NCBI GenBank assembly: GCA_965238215.1
Contig: OZ250180.1
Coordinates: 558,001-622,000 of the forward strand
Reading direction: 5' to 3'
DNA: 64,000 bases
Origin: JAPULR01 sp965238215
GTDB taxonomy: Bacteria > Chloroflexota > Dehalococcoidia > Lucifugimonadales > GCA-2712585
Position 1 is the stretch's first letter. Every line of letters starts with the position of its first letter. The notes beneath the pieces are model-generated. The model was not told the origin of the DNA and searched no databases. It worked only from the letters and a program-made list of their open reading frames with translations. This document shows positions 15,391 through 24,415 of the stretch, one piece after another. A program made the position numbers and the translations under genes.

Positions 15391-15718
15391 ATGGACGACC
15401 TGACGCAGACCATATCGAACCTGGTGGGGATCCTGCTGGGGATCGTGGGAGCCGTGGGCGTGGGTTTCTTCGTCTACGGGGCCTACATGTACCTCACGGC
15501 CTCGGGAGCGCCCAACCAGATGGAGAGGGGGCAAGAGCGCGATGATGACGGCCCTGGCGGGCATCATCCTGGCCATGGTGGCCTACGGCGTCGTGGAACT
15601 GGTGATGGACGCAGTGGTAAATCCGGCGGTCACTCCCGACGTACCCGAACCGACTACCAGCGTGTCCCCACCCGCAACAGTTCCCCCGGACCAGGTACCC
15701 GGCGGAGCGGGGAGCTAG
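15391..15718 (+). pseudogene. VirB2/TrbC-like pilin gene with a one-base frameshift
   Basis: ATG at 15391 behind AGGAGAAAGAAG. The first 46 codons give a signal-like, hydrophobic segment NLVGILLGIVGAVGVGFFVY and ASGAPNQMERG. Then a run of five G (15527-15531) shifts the frame. Dropping one G restores KSAMMTALAGIILAMVAYGV and VELVMDAVVNPAVTPDVPEP, ending at TAG 15716-15718, 13 bases before the next gene. The restored 108-residue protein has two membrane helices separated by a short polar loop, the typical VirB2/TrbC pilin layout. The break is either an assembly or sequencing error in a homopolymer, a recent mutation, or a rare recoding event. Confidence 0.7.
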
Positions 15719-15730
15719 GAGGTGAAGACC

Positions 15731-17485
15731 ATGAGAGAACACGAGGTACCCACCCACGTACAGGCGGAGGACCGGGTGCTGCTCTGGTTCACCTTCCCGC
15801 AGATAGTGGCGATGACGGCGGTATGTGCCCTTTCCTACGGGGCGTACCGGTACGCCCCCGTGGGGCCGTCGGAGGCGAGGATGGCGCTGGCCGTCCTGTT
15901 CGGCCTCTTCGGCATCGCCATGGTGGTGGGGAAGATAGGAGGTCGGCGGCTGCCGCTGGTGGTCGCCGACCTGTTGAAGTACCGGCTGGGACCACGGCGC
16001 TACGTGGGACCGGTGTCCCAGCTGGTGCGCAGCGAGCCTCCGGTCCCTGTACAGACGGAGAAGAATAGACCCAATCCCCTGAGCCTTCTGGCGATGCGTT
16101 TCAAGCGTAGCGCCCGGCGGTTGAGAGGGATGATGGAATCGGCGCGCCGCAGGATACGCCGGAGGAAACGGAGCGGCGGCAACCGTCAGAACGGGCGGAT
16201 GCCCTTCCGTCCCCACCGTTGGTTCCCCAGGCGTCGAGATCAGAAGGTGAACGACGGTGGCAACGACACCAACAGTTCCCCAAGCAAGAAGAGCAGGGGA
16301 AGAAAATTTCCGAGGCTATGGGCGGCGGCGCTGGCCGTCGCCCTGACGGTGGGGGCGGTGTCTCTACCCCAGGGTGTCCTCGCCGACGATGACTGGCAGA
16401 ACGAGATCGACTTTGAACTCATCGAGCCGGTCCCGGGCCGGAGACTCTTCGTGGAAGGGCTGACGGTCTACGGCGATACGGCCGCCGTCACCCTCCGGGC
16501 TGCCACTGACCTGAGCATAAGCGTTCACGCATATGGGGGAAGGTTGGGGATCCAGCTCCTCTTCTGGGCCACGGCCCAGCTAATGGAGGGAGAGAGCATC
16601 GCCTATGAACTACCCCTGGAGGGTTCTTCCCCTTCATTCACCTTCTCCTGGGAGGATTCTCTTGGGCAGGCGGGTGCCTTCTCCCTAAGGGACGGTCAGA
16701 TTCCATACCCGCTGCCCACTGTCGAGGGAGAGATCTGCGACCTCAGTCTAGTCTCCTTGGGCTGGACACCGGGAACGGTTGAGGGAGTGGTGGAGTCCGA
16801 GTGCGAGGATCGGGTGAAGAAGACCGTGGCCCTTCAGACGGTGGCGGGCCACGTGAGTGTCTCCGAGATGTCCCTCATGGATGCCGACGTGACCGCCGTC
16901 ACCGGTGTGGTCTCCGCCGTGACCACAGGCTCCCGCACCGCCGTCCCGCTGGTTCCCAATGGACAGACCGGATTCCGCCTTTCCGTGGGATCGGAAAAGG
17001 CCAACCTTCCCGTGATTCTGGTGGTTGAGACGGAGGCGTCCCTCAGCATATCCCTGCCGCCCCTGACCCGGCTCGTCCATCAGCCGGAGAAGACGGAGCA
17101 CTACACCAGGACGGTGACCCTTACCCGGCCGGGCGTCACTCGGACCGTCAGCAAGAGGGTGACGGTGGAGCACGACGACGGCGCCACCACGGAGCACACC
17201 GTCTCCGCCACCCTGTCCATATCCAGCCGGGAGATCCGGAAGAACGTGACCGTCTCCATCACCCACCCGGAGTATGTGAAAGCAGAGGTGGAGGCGAGGG
17301 CTCCGGCCGTCCGGAGCCGTATGGAGACCCTGGACATGGCCTCGAGCATCGGGTCCGACGAACCCCACCGGACCCTCATTTTGCCTGATCGGGAACCCGA
17401 GCAGCCTCCCGCCGAGCAGAGGCCCGCAGACAGCGAGGAAGCCGGCGATTGGTTTGAGCAGCTGGGATGGGAGTGGCCCTGGTGA
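15731..17485 (+). CDS. PrgI/VirB3-like membrane protein fused to a large extracytoplasmic region
   Basis: 584 residues from ATG at 15731, eight bases after AGGAGGTG (an in-frame GTG at 15722 overlaps that site and is less likely). The N-terminus EVPTHVQAEDRVLLWFTFPQ, then VAMTAVCALSYGAYRY and a second helix at MALAVLFGLFGIAMVVG, is the PrgI pattern (VirB3-like inner membrane component). A very basic linker (about 100-170) follows. A third helix, LWAAALAVALTVGAVSLPQG, is then followed by about 380 exported residues rich in beta-strand-like VTxTVxKRV patterns. This fusion is much longer than the usual PrgI protein (about 100-120) and may expose an adhesin-like surface domain. It sits before VirB4, as in Gram-positive-type systems. 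Confidence 0.75.
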   Translation: MREHEVPTHVQAEDRVLLWFTFPQIVAMTAVCALSYGAYRYAPVGPSEARMALAVLFGLFGIAMVVGKIGGRRLPLVVADLLKYRLGPRRYVGPVSQLVRSEPPVPVQTEKNRPNPLSLLAMRFKRSARRLRGMMESARRRIRRRKRSGGNRQNGRMPFRPHRWFPRRRDQKVNDGGNDTNSSPSKKSRGRKFPRLWAAALAVALTVGAVSLPQGVLADDDWQNEIDFELIEPVPGRRLFVEGLTVYGDTAAVTLRAATDLSISVHAYGGRLGIQLLFWATAQLMEGESIAYELPLEGSSPSFTFSWEDSLGQAGAFSLRDGQIPYPLPTVEGEICDLSLVSLGWTPGTVEGVVESECEDRVKKTVALQTVAGHVSVSEMSLMDADVTAVTGVVSAVTTGSRTAVPLVPNGQTGFRLSVGSEKANLPVILVVETEASLSISLPPLTRLVHQPEKTEHYTRTVTLTRPGVTRTVSKRVTVEHDDGATTEHTVSATLSISSREIRKNVTVSITHPEYVKAEVEARAPAVRSRMETLDMASSIGSDEPHRTLILPDREPEQPPAEQRPADSEEAGDWFEQLGWEWPW

Positions 17486-17811
17486 GACGAGCACTTGCGG
17501 CAATCCTACTAGCTGGAGTCGCACTGGCCACCACCGGCGCGAGAGTGGAGGAGAAGCGGGCCGCGCTGGAGGACCTGGTGGCGTCCTTCGACCAGGTCCT
17601 TACGGCAATGACCTATGCAGCCGCCGGCCTCTGCCTCTTCGCCATCGTCTGGGCGGGCTTCGTCCTGATGGCGGAGGGTGGCGAAGGTAGAGGCGGGGGT
17701 AGGGCCAGGACCGCCGTGGCCATGGCGGTAGTGGGGCTGGTCCTGGTGCTGTCGGCAAAGGGAGTGGTCACACTGCTGCTCAGCGGCCTTGTCCCTTTCC
17801 CAATCCCCTAA
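17467..17811 (+). CDS. Small two-helix membrane protein (pilin-like)
   Basis: 114 residues, ATG at 17467, overlapping the previous gene by 19 bases. After a signal-like segment (RRALAAILLAGVALATTGA) come two hydrophobic helices, AMTYAAAGLCLFAIVWAGFVLMA and TAVAMAVVGLVLVLSAKGVVTLLLS. The signal peptide plus paired helices resembles VirB2/TrbC pilins, giving the operon two pilin-like genes. The location directly before VirB4 supports a role in the transfer apparatus. Confidence 0.7.
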   Translation: MGVALVRRALAAILLAGVALATTGARVEEKRAALEDLVASFDQVLTAMTYAAAGLCLFAIVWAGFVLMAEGGEGRGGGRARTAVAMAVVGLVLVLSAKGVVTLLLSGLVPFPIP

Positions 17812-17835
17812 GTTCAAGGAGAGAAGAGGAAAACA

Positions 17836-20094
17836 TTGAAGAAGTTATTTCAACTAATCACAAGACCTGGGACCAAGAGGCCTGTTAAAGAAGAAGCGGC
17901 CTCGCCGCAAGCCACAGACTGCGTGCAATCTCCTGCGGTGCCAACTCCCAAACCTCCACCCGACCTGCCCCTCTTTTTCATGCTGTCGCACCTGGAGGAG
18001 GACGGGCCGGTGAGGTTGGACGGGGTGAAGGTGGGGGCATGCGAGGTGATGGGCCTGGAGATAGACGAACCCAAACTTGGAGCCTTCGCCGGGGCTCTCA
18101 ACGCCCTGGACTTCCCCGTGCAACTGCTCATCAGGCAGCACCCACCTCGGCTGGAACGCCTCAGGGAGAAGCTGCAACAGGCCCAACCACCCAACCTTCC
18201 CCCGCAGACGCTGGCGGCGGCTGAGTCCCTCAGGCGGCTGCTGACAGACCTGGAGAGTCGGGACGGGATCCTGGACCGGCGCTTCTACGCCATCTGCGAG
18301 TTCCCCCGGGTGGATGAGTTGAGGGGCCTGCTCGCGAGGGCCGGCCTGTCCGTTCATTTACTTAAGGGCCGCCAACTGAGGATGTTTCTCGTTTCCGCCG
18401 CCGTGGGCGGCTCCCCCGAAGAGGTAGACGAGGAATCTCAAGTTGAGGTAGAGGTCAACCGGAGGGAGATGCGCATCGGGGAGAACCTGGTCCGCTCCCT
18501 CCACCTGGGCAAATGGCCCCGGTCGCTGGCTCCAGGCTTTCTACAGGGTCTGATGGCGGCAGGCGCGCCCATGGACCTCTCCATCCACATGGGAGCCATA
18601 CCCCCGGATCAGGCGGCCCGCACCCTGGAGTGGCAGAAGGTCAGGTTCGAGTCGGCCCAGTCGCTATCCTTCAAGCGGGGCCGCACCATGTCTCCCGAGG
18701 CGGAGATAGCCCTGGAGGACGTGACCCGCCTCAGGGACCAGGTGCAGCGGGGCAGGGAGCGGCTCTTTCACGCTTCCCTCTCCGTCACCCTCTATGCCAA
18801 GGACAAAAAGTCCCTTATGGAGATGACCCAGAGGGCGAAGGCTCACTTTGCCGCCACCCTGGGCAAGCTCGAGAACCTCGCCTTCCGTCAGCGCGAGGGG
18901 CTGCTCTCCACCCTGCCCCTGGCCCTGAACGCCGTGGCGTCTTGGAGGACCCTGGACACGTCGTCGCTGGCCCGTCTCTTCCCCTTCTCCCCCCCGGATC
19001 TCGACACCCGCAGCGGCACCCTGTACGGCATCGACATGAGGGCCTGCTCTCCCATTGTCTACGATCCATGGGACGGGACTCACCTGAACGCCAACACGGC
19101 AGTGCTGGCCAAGTCCGGCTCCGGCAAGTCCTTCGCCACCAAGCTGGGAGTCCTTCGGGGCATTACCAGGGGTGTGACGGCATATGTCATAGACCCTGAG
19201 GGAGAGTACGCCGACATGGCACGGGCCGCCGGCGGCAGAGTCCTCTCCCCCGGAGTCCCTGGGCAAGGGATGAACCCCTTCGTCATCGACAAGGGGGACT
19301 CCGAGGAGTTGCTCCAACGCATCGGCAGCCTTCGCCGTTTGATTGAGGTGATGGTAGGGGAGAGGCTCTCCGCCGATAGGAGGGCCTCCCTGGACCACGC
19401 CCTGGCGGGCTACTACTCCCAGCCCAGGAAGCGCACCGGCTTCAGGGATTTTTACAAGTATCTGCAAGAAGACGAGGCGGGAGACCCCGGCTTGGCCCAT
19501 CTGTTGCGGCCCTTCGCCACCGGCAGCCTGAGGCACCTACTCTCCGACGAGGGAGACGATCTGCTGGGCAACGAGGCCCTTGTGACCGTGTTCGACCTGC
19601 GGCTGCTGGAGCCGGAGCTACGGCCCGCCGCAGCAATGGTCTGCACCGAGACCGTGTGGGCTGCAGCGGCCCAGAATCCCAAGCCCAGGTTGCTGGTGGT
19701 GGACGAGGTGTGGAGCATCATGCAGCACCCGGAGGGTGCAGCCTTCATGGTCTCATTGGCCAAGCGAGCAAGGAAGCACCGGCTGGGGTTGCAGTTCATC
19801 ACCCAGGACGTGCAGGACCTGCTCTCAGAGGATTCCTCAAGGACCATCACCGGCCACAGCGGTCGGGCGCTGCTCCAGAACGCCGCCTTCAAGCTGCTGC
19901 TGCAGCAGGACGCTGCGGCAATAAGCACCGTTGGCGACGCCTTCGACCTGCCGGAGGAACTGCAACGTTGGCTCCTCTCCTGTCCCCGGGGAGACGGGCT
20001 GCTGCTGGCCCGTGGCAACCGGTTCCCCGTCCGGATAGAGGCCACCCCGGAGGAGACAGCAGTAATTGAGTGGAGACCGGGCAGGCGCCACTAA
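17836..20094 (+). CDS. virB4: VirB4-family conjugation ATPase
   Basis: 752 residues, apparent TTG start at 17836 preceded by AAGGAGAGAAGAGG. The C-terminal ATPase domain has Walker A AKSGSGKSFATKLG (about residue 424), then AYVIDPEGEYADMARAAGG, and Walker B PRLLVVDEVWSIM (about 618), followed by GLQFITQDVQDLL, a motif typical of VirB4/TraC/TrbE. VirB4 is the universal energy-supplying ATPase of type IV secretion. About 400 N-terminal residues include a TrbE-type region with LHLGKWPRSLAPGFL. Length and domain order are normal for the family. Strong evidence that this module is conjugative. Confidence 0.93.
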   Translation: MKKLFQLITRPGTKRPVKEEAASPQATDCVQSPAVPTPKPPPDLPLFFMLSHLEEDGPVRLDGVKVGACEVMGLEIDEPKLGAFAGALNALDFPVQLLIRQHPPRLERLREKLQQAQPPNLPPQTLAAAESLRRLLTDLESRDGILDRRFYAICEFPRVDELRGLLARAGLSVHLLKGRQLRMFLVSAAVGGSPEEVDEESQVEVEVNRREMRIGENLVRSLHLGKWPRSLAPGFLQGLMAAGAPMDLSIHMGAIPPDQAARTLEWQKVRFESAQSLSFKRGRTMSPEAEIALEDVTRLRDQVQRGRERLFHASLSVTLYAKDKKSLMEMTQRAKAHFAATLGKLENLAFRQREGLLSTLPLALNAVASWRTLDTSSLARLFPFSPPDLDTRSGTLYGIDMRACSPIVYDPWDGTHLNANTAVLAKSGSGKSFATKLGVLRGITRGVTAYVIDPEGEYADMARAAGGRVLSPGVPGQGMNPFVIDKGDSEELLQRIGSLRRLIEVMVGERLSADRRASLDHALAGYYSQPRKRTGFRDFYKYLQEDEAGDPGLAHLLRPFATGSLRHLLSDEGDDLLGNEALVTVFDLRLLEPELRPAAAMVCTETVWAAAAQNPKPRLLVVDEVWSIMQHPEGAAFMVSLAKRARKHRLGLQFITQDVQDLLSEDSSRTITGHSGRALLQNAAFKLLLQQDAAAISTVGDAFDLPEELQRWLLSCPRGDGLLLARGNRFPVRIEATPEETAVIEWRPGRRH

Positions 20095-20156
20095 AAGAGG
20101 CATTGGGATAAACGGCCAATACGATTCCCAAAACAATACCTACGGGGAACGAAAAC

Positions 20157-22712
20157 ATGAAACTGAACCCTAAGAGAATACTATTCGGAGATTCCAAACC
20201 CAATCGTCCCGTGCTGCTGGCGGTGACGCCGCCCAGGACTGGAGAGCGCACCCTGCTGAGCGTGGAGAACATGCTGGGGTCCATCGCGGTCCCCGAGCCC
20301 TTCTCTCTGGAGCTGGTAGGAGATATGGATGGGGTGACCCTCATGGCCCGCTGCCTGGACGACCAGGTGGTACGTGGCCAGATAGCTGTGCGCTATCCCC
20401 AGGCCAGGATAGTGGAGGTGTCGCCGGAGGACGACCCTCTGCGCCTCCGTGAGGGTGAGGAAGCCTGGGGGATGAGCCTCAGGGCCTCCGGGCCCGAGTA
20501 CGTGCCCCTCCGCACCTTCCGTGACGACGACCTGTTGGACCCCGGCTCGGATCCCCTGATGGCCCTACTAGGCGCCCTCTCAGACCTGAACGAGGGAGAA
20601 CGGGTCGTAGCAAGGCTCATGCTGAACTCCCTGGGTCCCGACTGGTCCCAGCAGTACATGGAGAAGGCCGAGCAGCAGCCGGCGACTCAACCCCAGGACT
20701 CCGGGTACTCCAACCAGGTGAAGCATCACCAGACGGACGTGACCAACATGGCCATCCTGGGGGTGGGGGCCCTGGTCGCCCTGAAAGGCTATCTGTGGGT
20801 GAAGGCCGGGGAGACGTGGAAGGCCGTCCTACTGGGATTGGGCGTTGCCATAGCCCTGGCCGTGGGCGGCTGGGCCTGGCACCGGTGGAAGAAGGGCCGA
20901 AACCGGGTCTACGACCCGCTGCTGATCCGGGAGAAGGTGGCCCGCATGGCCTTTGACGGCGAGGTGCAGGTGGTCGTCATACTGCCCCGGGGGACCCGGC
21001 CCCCGAGGGCCAGGCACCTGCTGGGCCAGGTGGGGGCAGCCTACCGCCACTACGACCACCCGGCGGGGGCCAGGTTCAGGGCCGGCAGGATGAGGCCGGT
21101 GGTACCCGACCCGCAGATGCTGTATCCCTCGGGCCCGGGCCTCTTCGGCAACCGGAGCATCCTGGGGGTAAGAGAGGCGGCGGCCCTGTGGCACCCACCG
21201 GGGGCAAAGGACGAGACGCCCCTGGTGGCCCGGTCCGGGGCGAAGGTGCTGCTGCCCACCGCCCGCAGCGTGAGGGGAGGCGCCCACGTGGGAGATACGA
21301 CCTCGGGGACGCCGCGAAAGATCCATTTCCCGGAAGATCTGCTGCGCCGCCACCACCTGTACGTGGCCCGCACGCGCATGGGCAAGTCCACCCTCATGCA
21401 CCACGTGGTCTCCCACAAGATGAGGGAGAAGGCGGCGGGCAGGGACAAAGACGCCATCATCGTCGTGGACCCCCACACGGACCTGGTGGGAGAGCTGCTG
21501 GAGCAGGTGCCGGATTCCCTCGTGGGACGGGTGAAGCTCATAGACCTGGCCGATGGGCGGGGCGCGCCGGGCATCAACCTGCTGGACACCCGCATATTCT
21601 CAGACAGGGACCGCACCGCCGACTCGGTGGTACGGGTGGCCCGCGGCCTCTGGGACCAGTGGGGACCCAGGATGCAGTCCATCCTGGAGTTCACCGTGAA
21701 GACCCTCCACGAGGCCAATAAGACCATGGACCCCGACGAGCAATTCACCATCCTGGACGGCCTGAAACTACTATCGAACGCCCCCTTCCGCACCGAAGTA
21801 CTCAAAAAAGTCTCCGACCCCTACATACTGGAGTGGTGGGCCAACACCTTCACCGGCTGGAGCCGCGACTACAAATCCGACTCCCTGGCTCCGGTCCAGA
21901 CCCGTCTCTCCTATTACTCATCATCCAAGAGGGCCAGGGCCATCCTGGGCCAGCCCCGTTCCACCATAGACCTGAGGAAGACCATTCTGGACGGGGGCAT
22001 ACTGCTGGTGTCCACCTCCCAGGGAGTGGTGGGAAGGGACGTGGCCGCCCTGGTGGGAGCCTCCCTCCTCAACCTGGTGGACTCCGTCATCCGGGAGCAG
22101 GGAAGTGTATCCCTTGAGCAACGGCGTGGCGCACTGGTAGTCGTGGACGAGATGCAGACCATGCCGGGGGTGGACTACGAGTCCATGCTGAGCGAGCTGG
22201 GGAAGTTCGGGGCCAGCTTCATCCTGGCGACCCAGAGCCTGGCCAAGCTCGACGACCTCTCCCCCACCATGCGCGACACCGTCCTGGCCAACGTGGGGTG
22301 CCTGGCGGTGTTTCAAGTGGCGGGCTCCGACGCCCGGCAGCTGGTTTGGGAGCTGGGAAAGGACCGTGTGACCGAGGAGGACGTGGTGTCTCTCCCGGTG
22401 CACCACTGCTACGTAAGGGCCACGGTGGGCAAGGAGAGGATGCCCGCTTTCTCCATGATGGTGAAGAAACCTGATAGGGGAGACCCCGACACCGCCGGTC
22501 GCATCCGCGCCGCCGCCTTGAGCTACCTGGTATCCACCAGCGAGATACGGGAGAGGGAGTCCGGCATGCGCAGTCTGGCAGAGAAATACCGGAAGAGATG
22601 GAAGAGATCGCCACCAGGGAGAACGCTGGGAAGGAGGAGGCCAAACCGCAGAGACCGGACCGCAGGAAGGTACGCACCAAGCGGGACCAGGCCGACGGGG
22701 AAGCTTCCCTGA
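20157..22712 (+). CDS. Type IV secretion coupling/DNA-transfer ATPase (VirD4/TraD-like), frameshifted at the 3' end
   Basis: 851 residues as read, ATG at 20157. Two adjacent membrane helices lie at about 195-240 (MAILGVGALVALKGYLWVKA and VLLGLGVAIALAVGGWAW). The ATPase domain has a Walker A-like YVARTRMGKSTLMHHV (Ala in place of the first Gly) and Walker B ALVVVDEMQTM, with FILATQSLAKLDDL downstream, as in the conjugative coupling family of Gram-positive-type systems. These pumps bring the DNA substrate to the channel. Beyond about residue 810 the reading frame changes character (Arg/Pro-rich, low GC3). The other frame from 22598 encodes a normal charged tail and ends in an ATGA overlap with the next gene, suggesting one missing base near 22594. 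Confidence 0.85.
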   Translation: MKLNPKRILFGDSKPNRPVLLAVTPPRTGERTLLSVENMLGSIAVPEPFSLELVGDMDGVTLMARCLDDQVVRGQIAVRYPQARIVEVSPEDDPLRLREGEEAWGMSLRASGPEYVPLRTFRDDDLLDPGSDPLMALLGALSDLNEGERVVARLMLNSLGPDWSQQYMEKAEQQPATQPQDSGYSNQVKHHQTDVTNMAILGVGALVALKGYLWVKAGETWKAVLLGLGVAIALAVGGWAWHRWKKGRNRVYDPLLIREKVARMAFDGEVQVVVILPRGTRPPRARHLLGQVGAAYRHYDHPAGARFRAGRMRPVVPDPQMLYPSGPGLFGNRSILGVREAAALWHPPGAKDETPLVARSGAKVLLPTARSVRGGAHVGDTTSGTPRKIHFPEDLLRRHHLYVARTRMGKSTLMHHVVSHKMREKAAGRDKDAIIVVDPHTDLVGELLEQVPDSLVGRVKLIDLADGRGAPGINLLDTRIFSDRDRTADSVVRVARGLWDQWGPRMQSILEFTVKTLHEANKTMDPDEQFTILDGLKLLSNAPFRTEVLKKVSDPYILEWWANTFTGWSRDYKSDSLAPVQTRLSYYSSSKRARAILGQPRSTIDLRKTILDGGILLVSTSQGVVGRDVAALVGASLLNLVDSVIREQGSVSLEQRRGALVVVDEMQTMPGVDYESMLSELGKFGASFILATQSLAKLDDLSPTMRDTVLANVGCLAVFQVAGSDARQLVWELGKDRVTEEDVVSLPVHHCYVRATVGKERMPAFSMMVKKPDRGDPDTAGRIRAAALSYLVSTSEIRERESGMRSLAEKYRKRWKRSPPGRTLGRRRPNRRDRTAGRYAPSGTRPTGKLP

Positions 22713-22741
22713 AGCCCACAGTAGAGGAGCGTGAGGAATGA
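22598..22741 (+). CDS. Displaced C-terminal tail of the coupling ATPase (or 47-residue ORF)
   Basis: Opens MEEIATRENAGKEEAKPQRP and continues with charged residues to a TGA at 22739-22741 that overlaps the next ATG by four bases. Third codon positions are almost all G or C, unlike the frame of the upstream gene over the same bases. If one base is added near AAGAGATGG (22593-22601), the two frames join as EKYRKEMEEIATREN. I interpret it as the true C-terminus of the preceding protein rather than an independent gene. Confidence 0.6.
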   Translation: MEEIATRENAGKEEAKPQRPDRRKVRTKRDQADGEASLKPTVEEREE

Positions 22742-24393
22742 AGCCCCTCGACGGCGAGATGATGCGGCTTCTGGCCCAGATGCCCTTCCTTGACCGGCTG
22801 GAGGCGGCTGCCGTCTCCGGCTGGTCAAGGGGAGCCGTCTACGGGTCCGTACGCAGACTGGTGGGATCAGGCCTCGTGGGTTCCCTTCCCCACGCCACGG
22901 ACCTCACTCCCCTCACCCGGAGGTACCATCTCACCGCCACGGGGCTGCGCCTTCTGGCCTCGTCCGGTGGTACGGTCATGGAGGAACTCCTCCGCAGCCA
23001 TCCCGTCTCCACCCGCTGGCGGCGGGTGCTGCTGGACCGGCTCGACGCCCTGGCCATCATTTATCGCGTCGCCTCCGCCGTGGCCAACGTGGCCCATCCC
23101 ATCAGCTTCCGCTGGTACCGGGCTATGCCCATAGATGCAGCCATCACGCTTCCTGGCGGAAGGACCGTCGGCATCCTCCGGCAGGGAATCACATCCGACA
23201 GGTCGGGCTTCTCGAAGCGGGTGTGGAGGCTCACTCAGCTACCCCTGCCGGGAGCCGTCCTAATGCTGATGCCCGACGAGATGCGGCTGCGGTACTCCCG
23301 CAGGCGACTGGCCCGCACGTCCGTGGCGGCTCTCCTTGCCCTGGAGCGCGAGGCTGCATCCGGGGCCACGGACGAGCCCGTGTGGCGGCTACCTTCCGTC
23401 AGCGGCGCCGTTGACCTCGGAGCGGCCATGGACCGGCTGCCTCCGGGCGGCGCCCTTCCAGTGGAGCGGCCTCTGGCGCGCATCTCATTCCCCCCGGACC
23501 TGGACGAGCACCGCCCCGGAGAGGACGCTCCGGATTACCTTCTACCGGCGCTGCTCAGACCCGCCGAGAAGCGGGCCATGGACCTGCTCTCCGGATGGTC
23601 ATGGCTCAACCTGAACGACCTGGCGGGCCTGATGGGCGTCTCCCGCCCGCGGGCGTCCCAGATTGTCGCCTCCCTGGAGGACTTCGGCCTTGTGGTTCGC
23701 ACGACCGCATCGGGCCGTCGTCTCGCCCTCACCGACCCAGGCCTGGCCATGCTGTCCCGCCGGGACAGGACCGCCGTGGGGTTGGCAAGGAAAAGGTGGA
23801 GCGTCTCTCCGCTGGACGAAGGGTGTCCTCCACACTGGCGCAACGTCTCCGGCAGGCGGAGCCGCCAGCTGCTGCGGCATATGAAGCACACCGGTGCCGT
23901 CCACGGCTTCATGGCGTCCCTCGCCGGGCAAGCTCGCGACCTGGGCTGGGAGACGGTACAGCTGGACCCACCCATCAGGGCCTCCCGCTATTTTCGGCAC
24001 CTCGGCGGTATGCGCTCCATCCATCCCGACGCCTTCGGGCTGTTGCGGAAGGGAAGCGTCGCCTGGCCCTTCTTCCTGGAGTGGGAGCGGAGGGCCGTTC
24101 GTCCAATCACCATGGCCGGACGGCTGGCCCCCTATTTGAAGTACTACGCAACCCACCGTCCCGCAGACGACCACGGGTCGGCGCCCCATGTCTTTGTGGT
24201 CTTCAACGAAGAGTCGGCGGCCACCGGCTTCCTGCGCGTGGCCACGAAGGAGATGGAACGGGAGGGAACTTCCCTACCCCTGCTGGTATCTCACCGAGAC
24301 CTGGTGGAGAGGAGGGGCCCGCTGGGACGCGCCTGGCGCACACCCGGACAGTGGGAGCCCGTGGCTCCGCTCCCTGAGTCCGGACTTTCCTGA
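22738..24393 (+). CDS. Replication-relaxation-like protein: winged helices plus PD-(D/E)XK-like domain
   Basis: 551 residues, ATG at 22738 in an ATGA overlap. The N-terminus (MMRLLAQMPFLDRLEAAAVS, then RGAVYGSVRRLVGSGLV) is a winged helix like that of the replication-relaxation family (PF13814). A second winged helix lies at about 285-345 (LNDLAGLMGVSRPRASQIVA). The C-terminal part has HPDAFGLLRKGSVAWPFFLEWERR, resembling the PDxxx...hhlExD nuclease-like core of the same family. It follows VirB4 and the coupling ATPase, the position where a relaxase gene often lies. No canonical HUH or MobA relaxase is visible, so this is the best candidate for transfer or replication initiation. Function inferred. 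Confidence 0.65.
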   Translation: MKPLDGEMMRLLAQMPFLDRLEAAAVSGWSRGAVYGSVRRLVGSGLVGSLPHATDLTPLTRRYHLTATGLRLLASSGGTVMEELLRSHPVSTRWRRVLLDRLDALAIIYRVASAVANVAHPISFRWYRAMPIDAAITLPGGRTVGILRQGITSDRSGFSKRVWRLTQLPLPGAVLMLMPDEMRLRYSRRRLARTSVAALLALEREAASGATDEPVWRLPSVSGAVDLGAAMDRLPPGGALPVERPLARISFPPDLDEHRPGEDAPDYLLPALLRPAEKRAMDLLSGWSWLNLNDLAGLMGVSRPRASQIVASLEDFGLVVRTTASGRRLALTDPGLAMLSRRDRTAVGLARKRWSVSPLDEGCPPHWRNVSGRRSRQLLRHMKHTGAVHGFMASLAGQARDLGWETVQLDPPIRASRYFRHLGGMRSIHPDAFGLLRKGSVAWPFFLEWERRAVRPITMAGRLAPYLKYYATHRPADDHGSAPHVFVVFNEESAATGFLRVATKEMEREGTSLPLLVSHRDLVERRGPLGRAWRTPGQWEPVAPLPESGLS

Positions 24394-24415
24394 AAAAGAC
24401 TGGAGAGAAAGAAAC

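Noticed and set aside
15391..16068. 225-codon ORF continuing through the pilin frameshift
   Set aside because: After the G5 run it is Gly/Arg/His-rich and overlaps the clearly coding PrgI-like gene in another frame.
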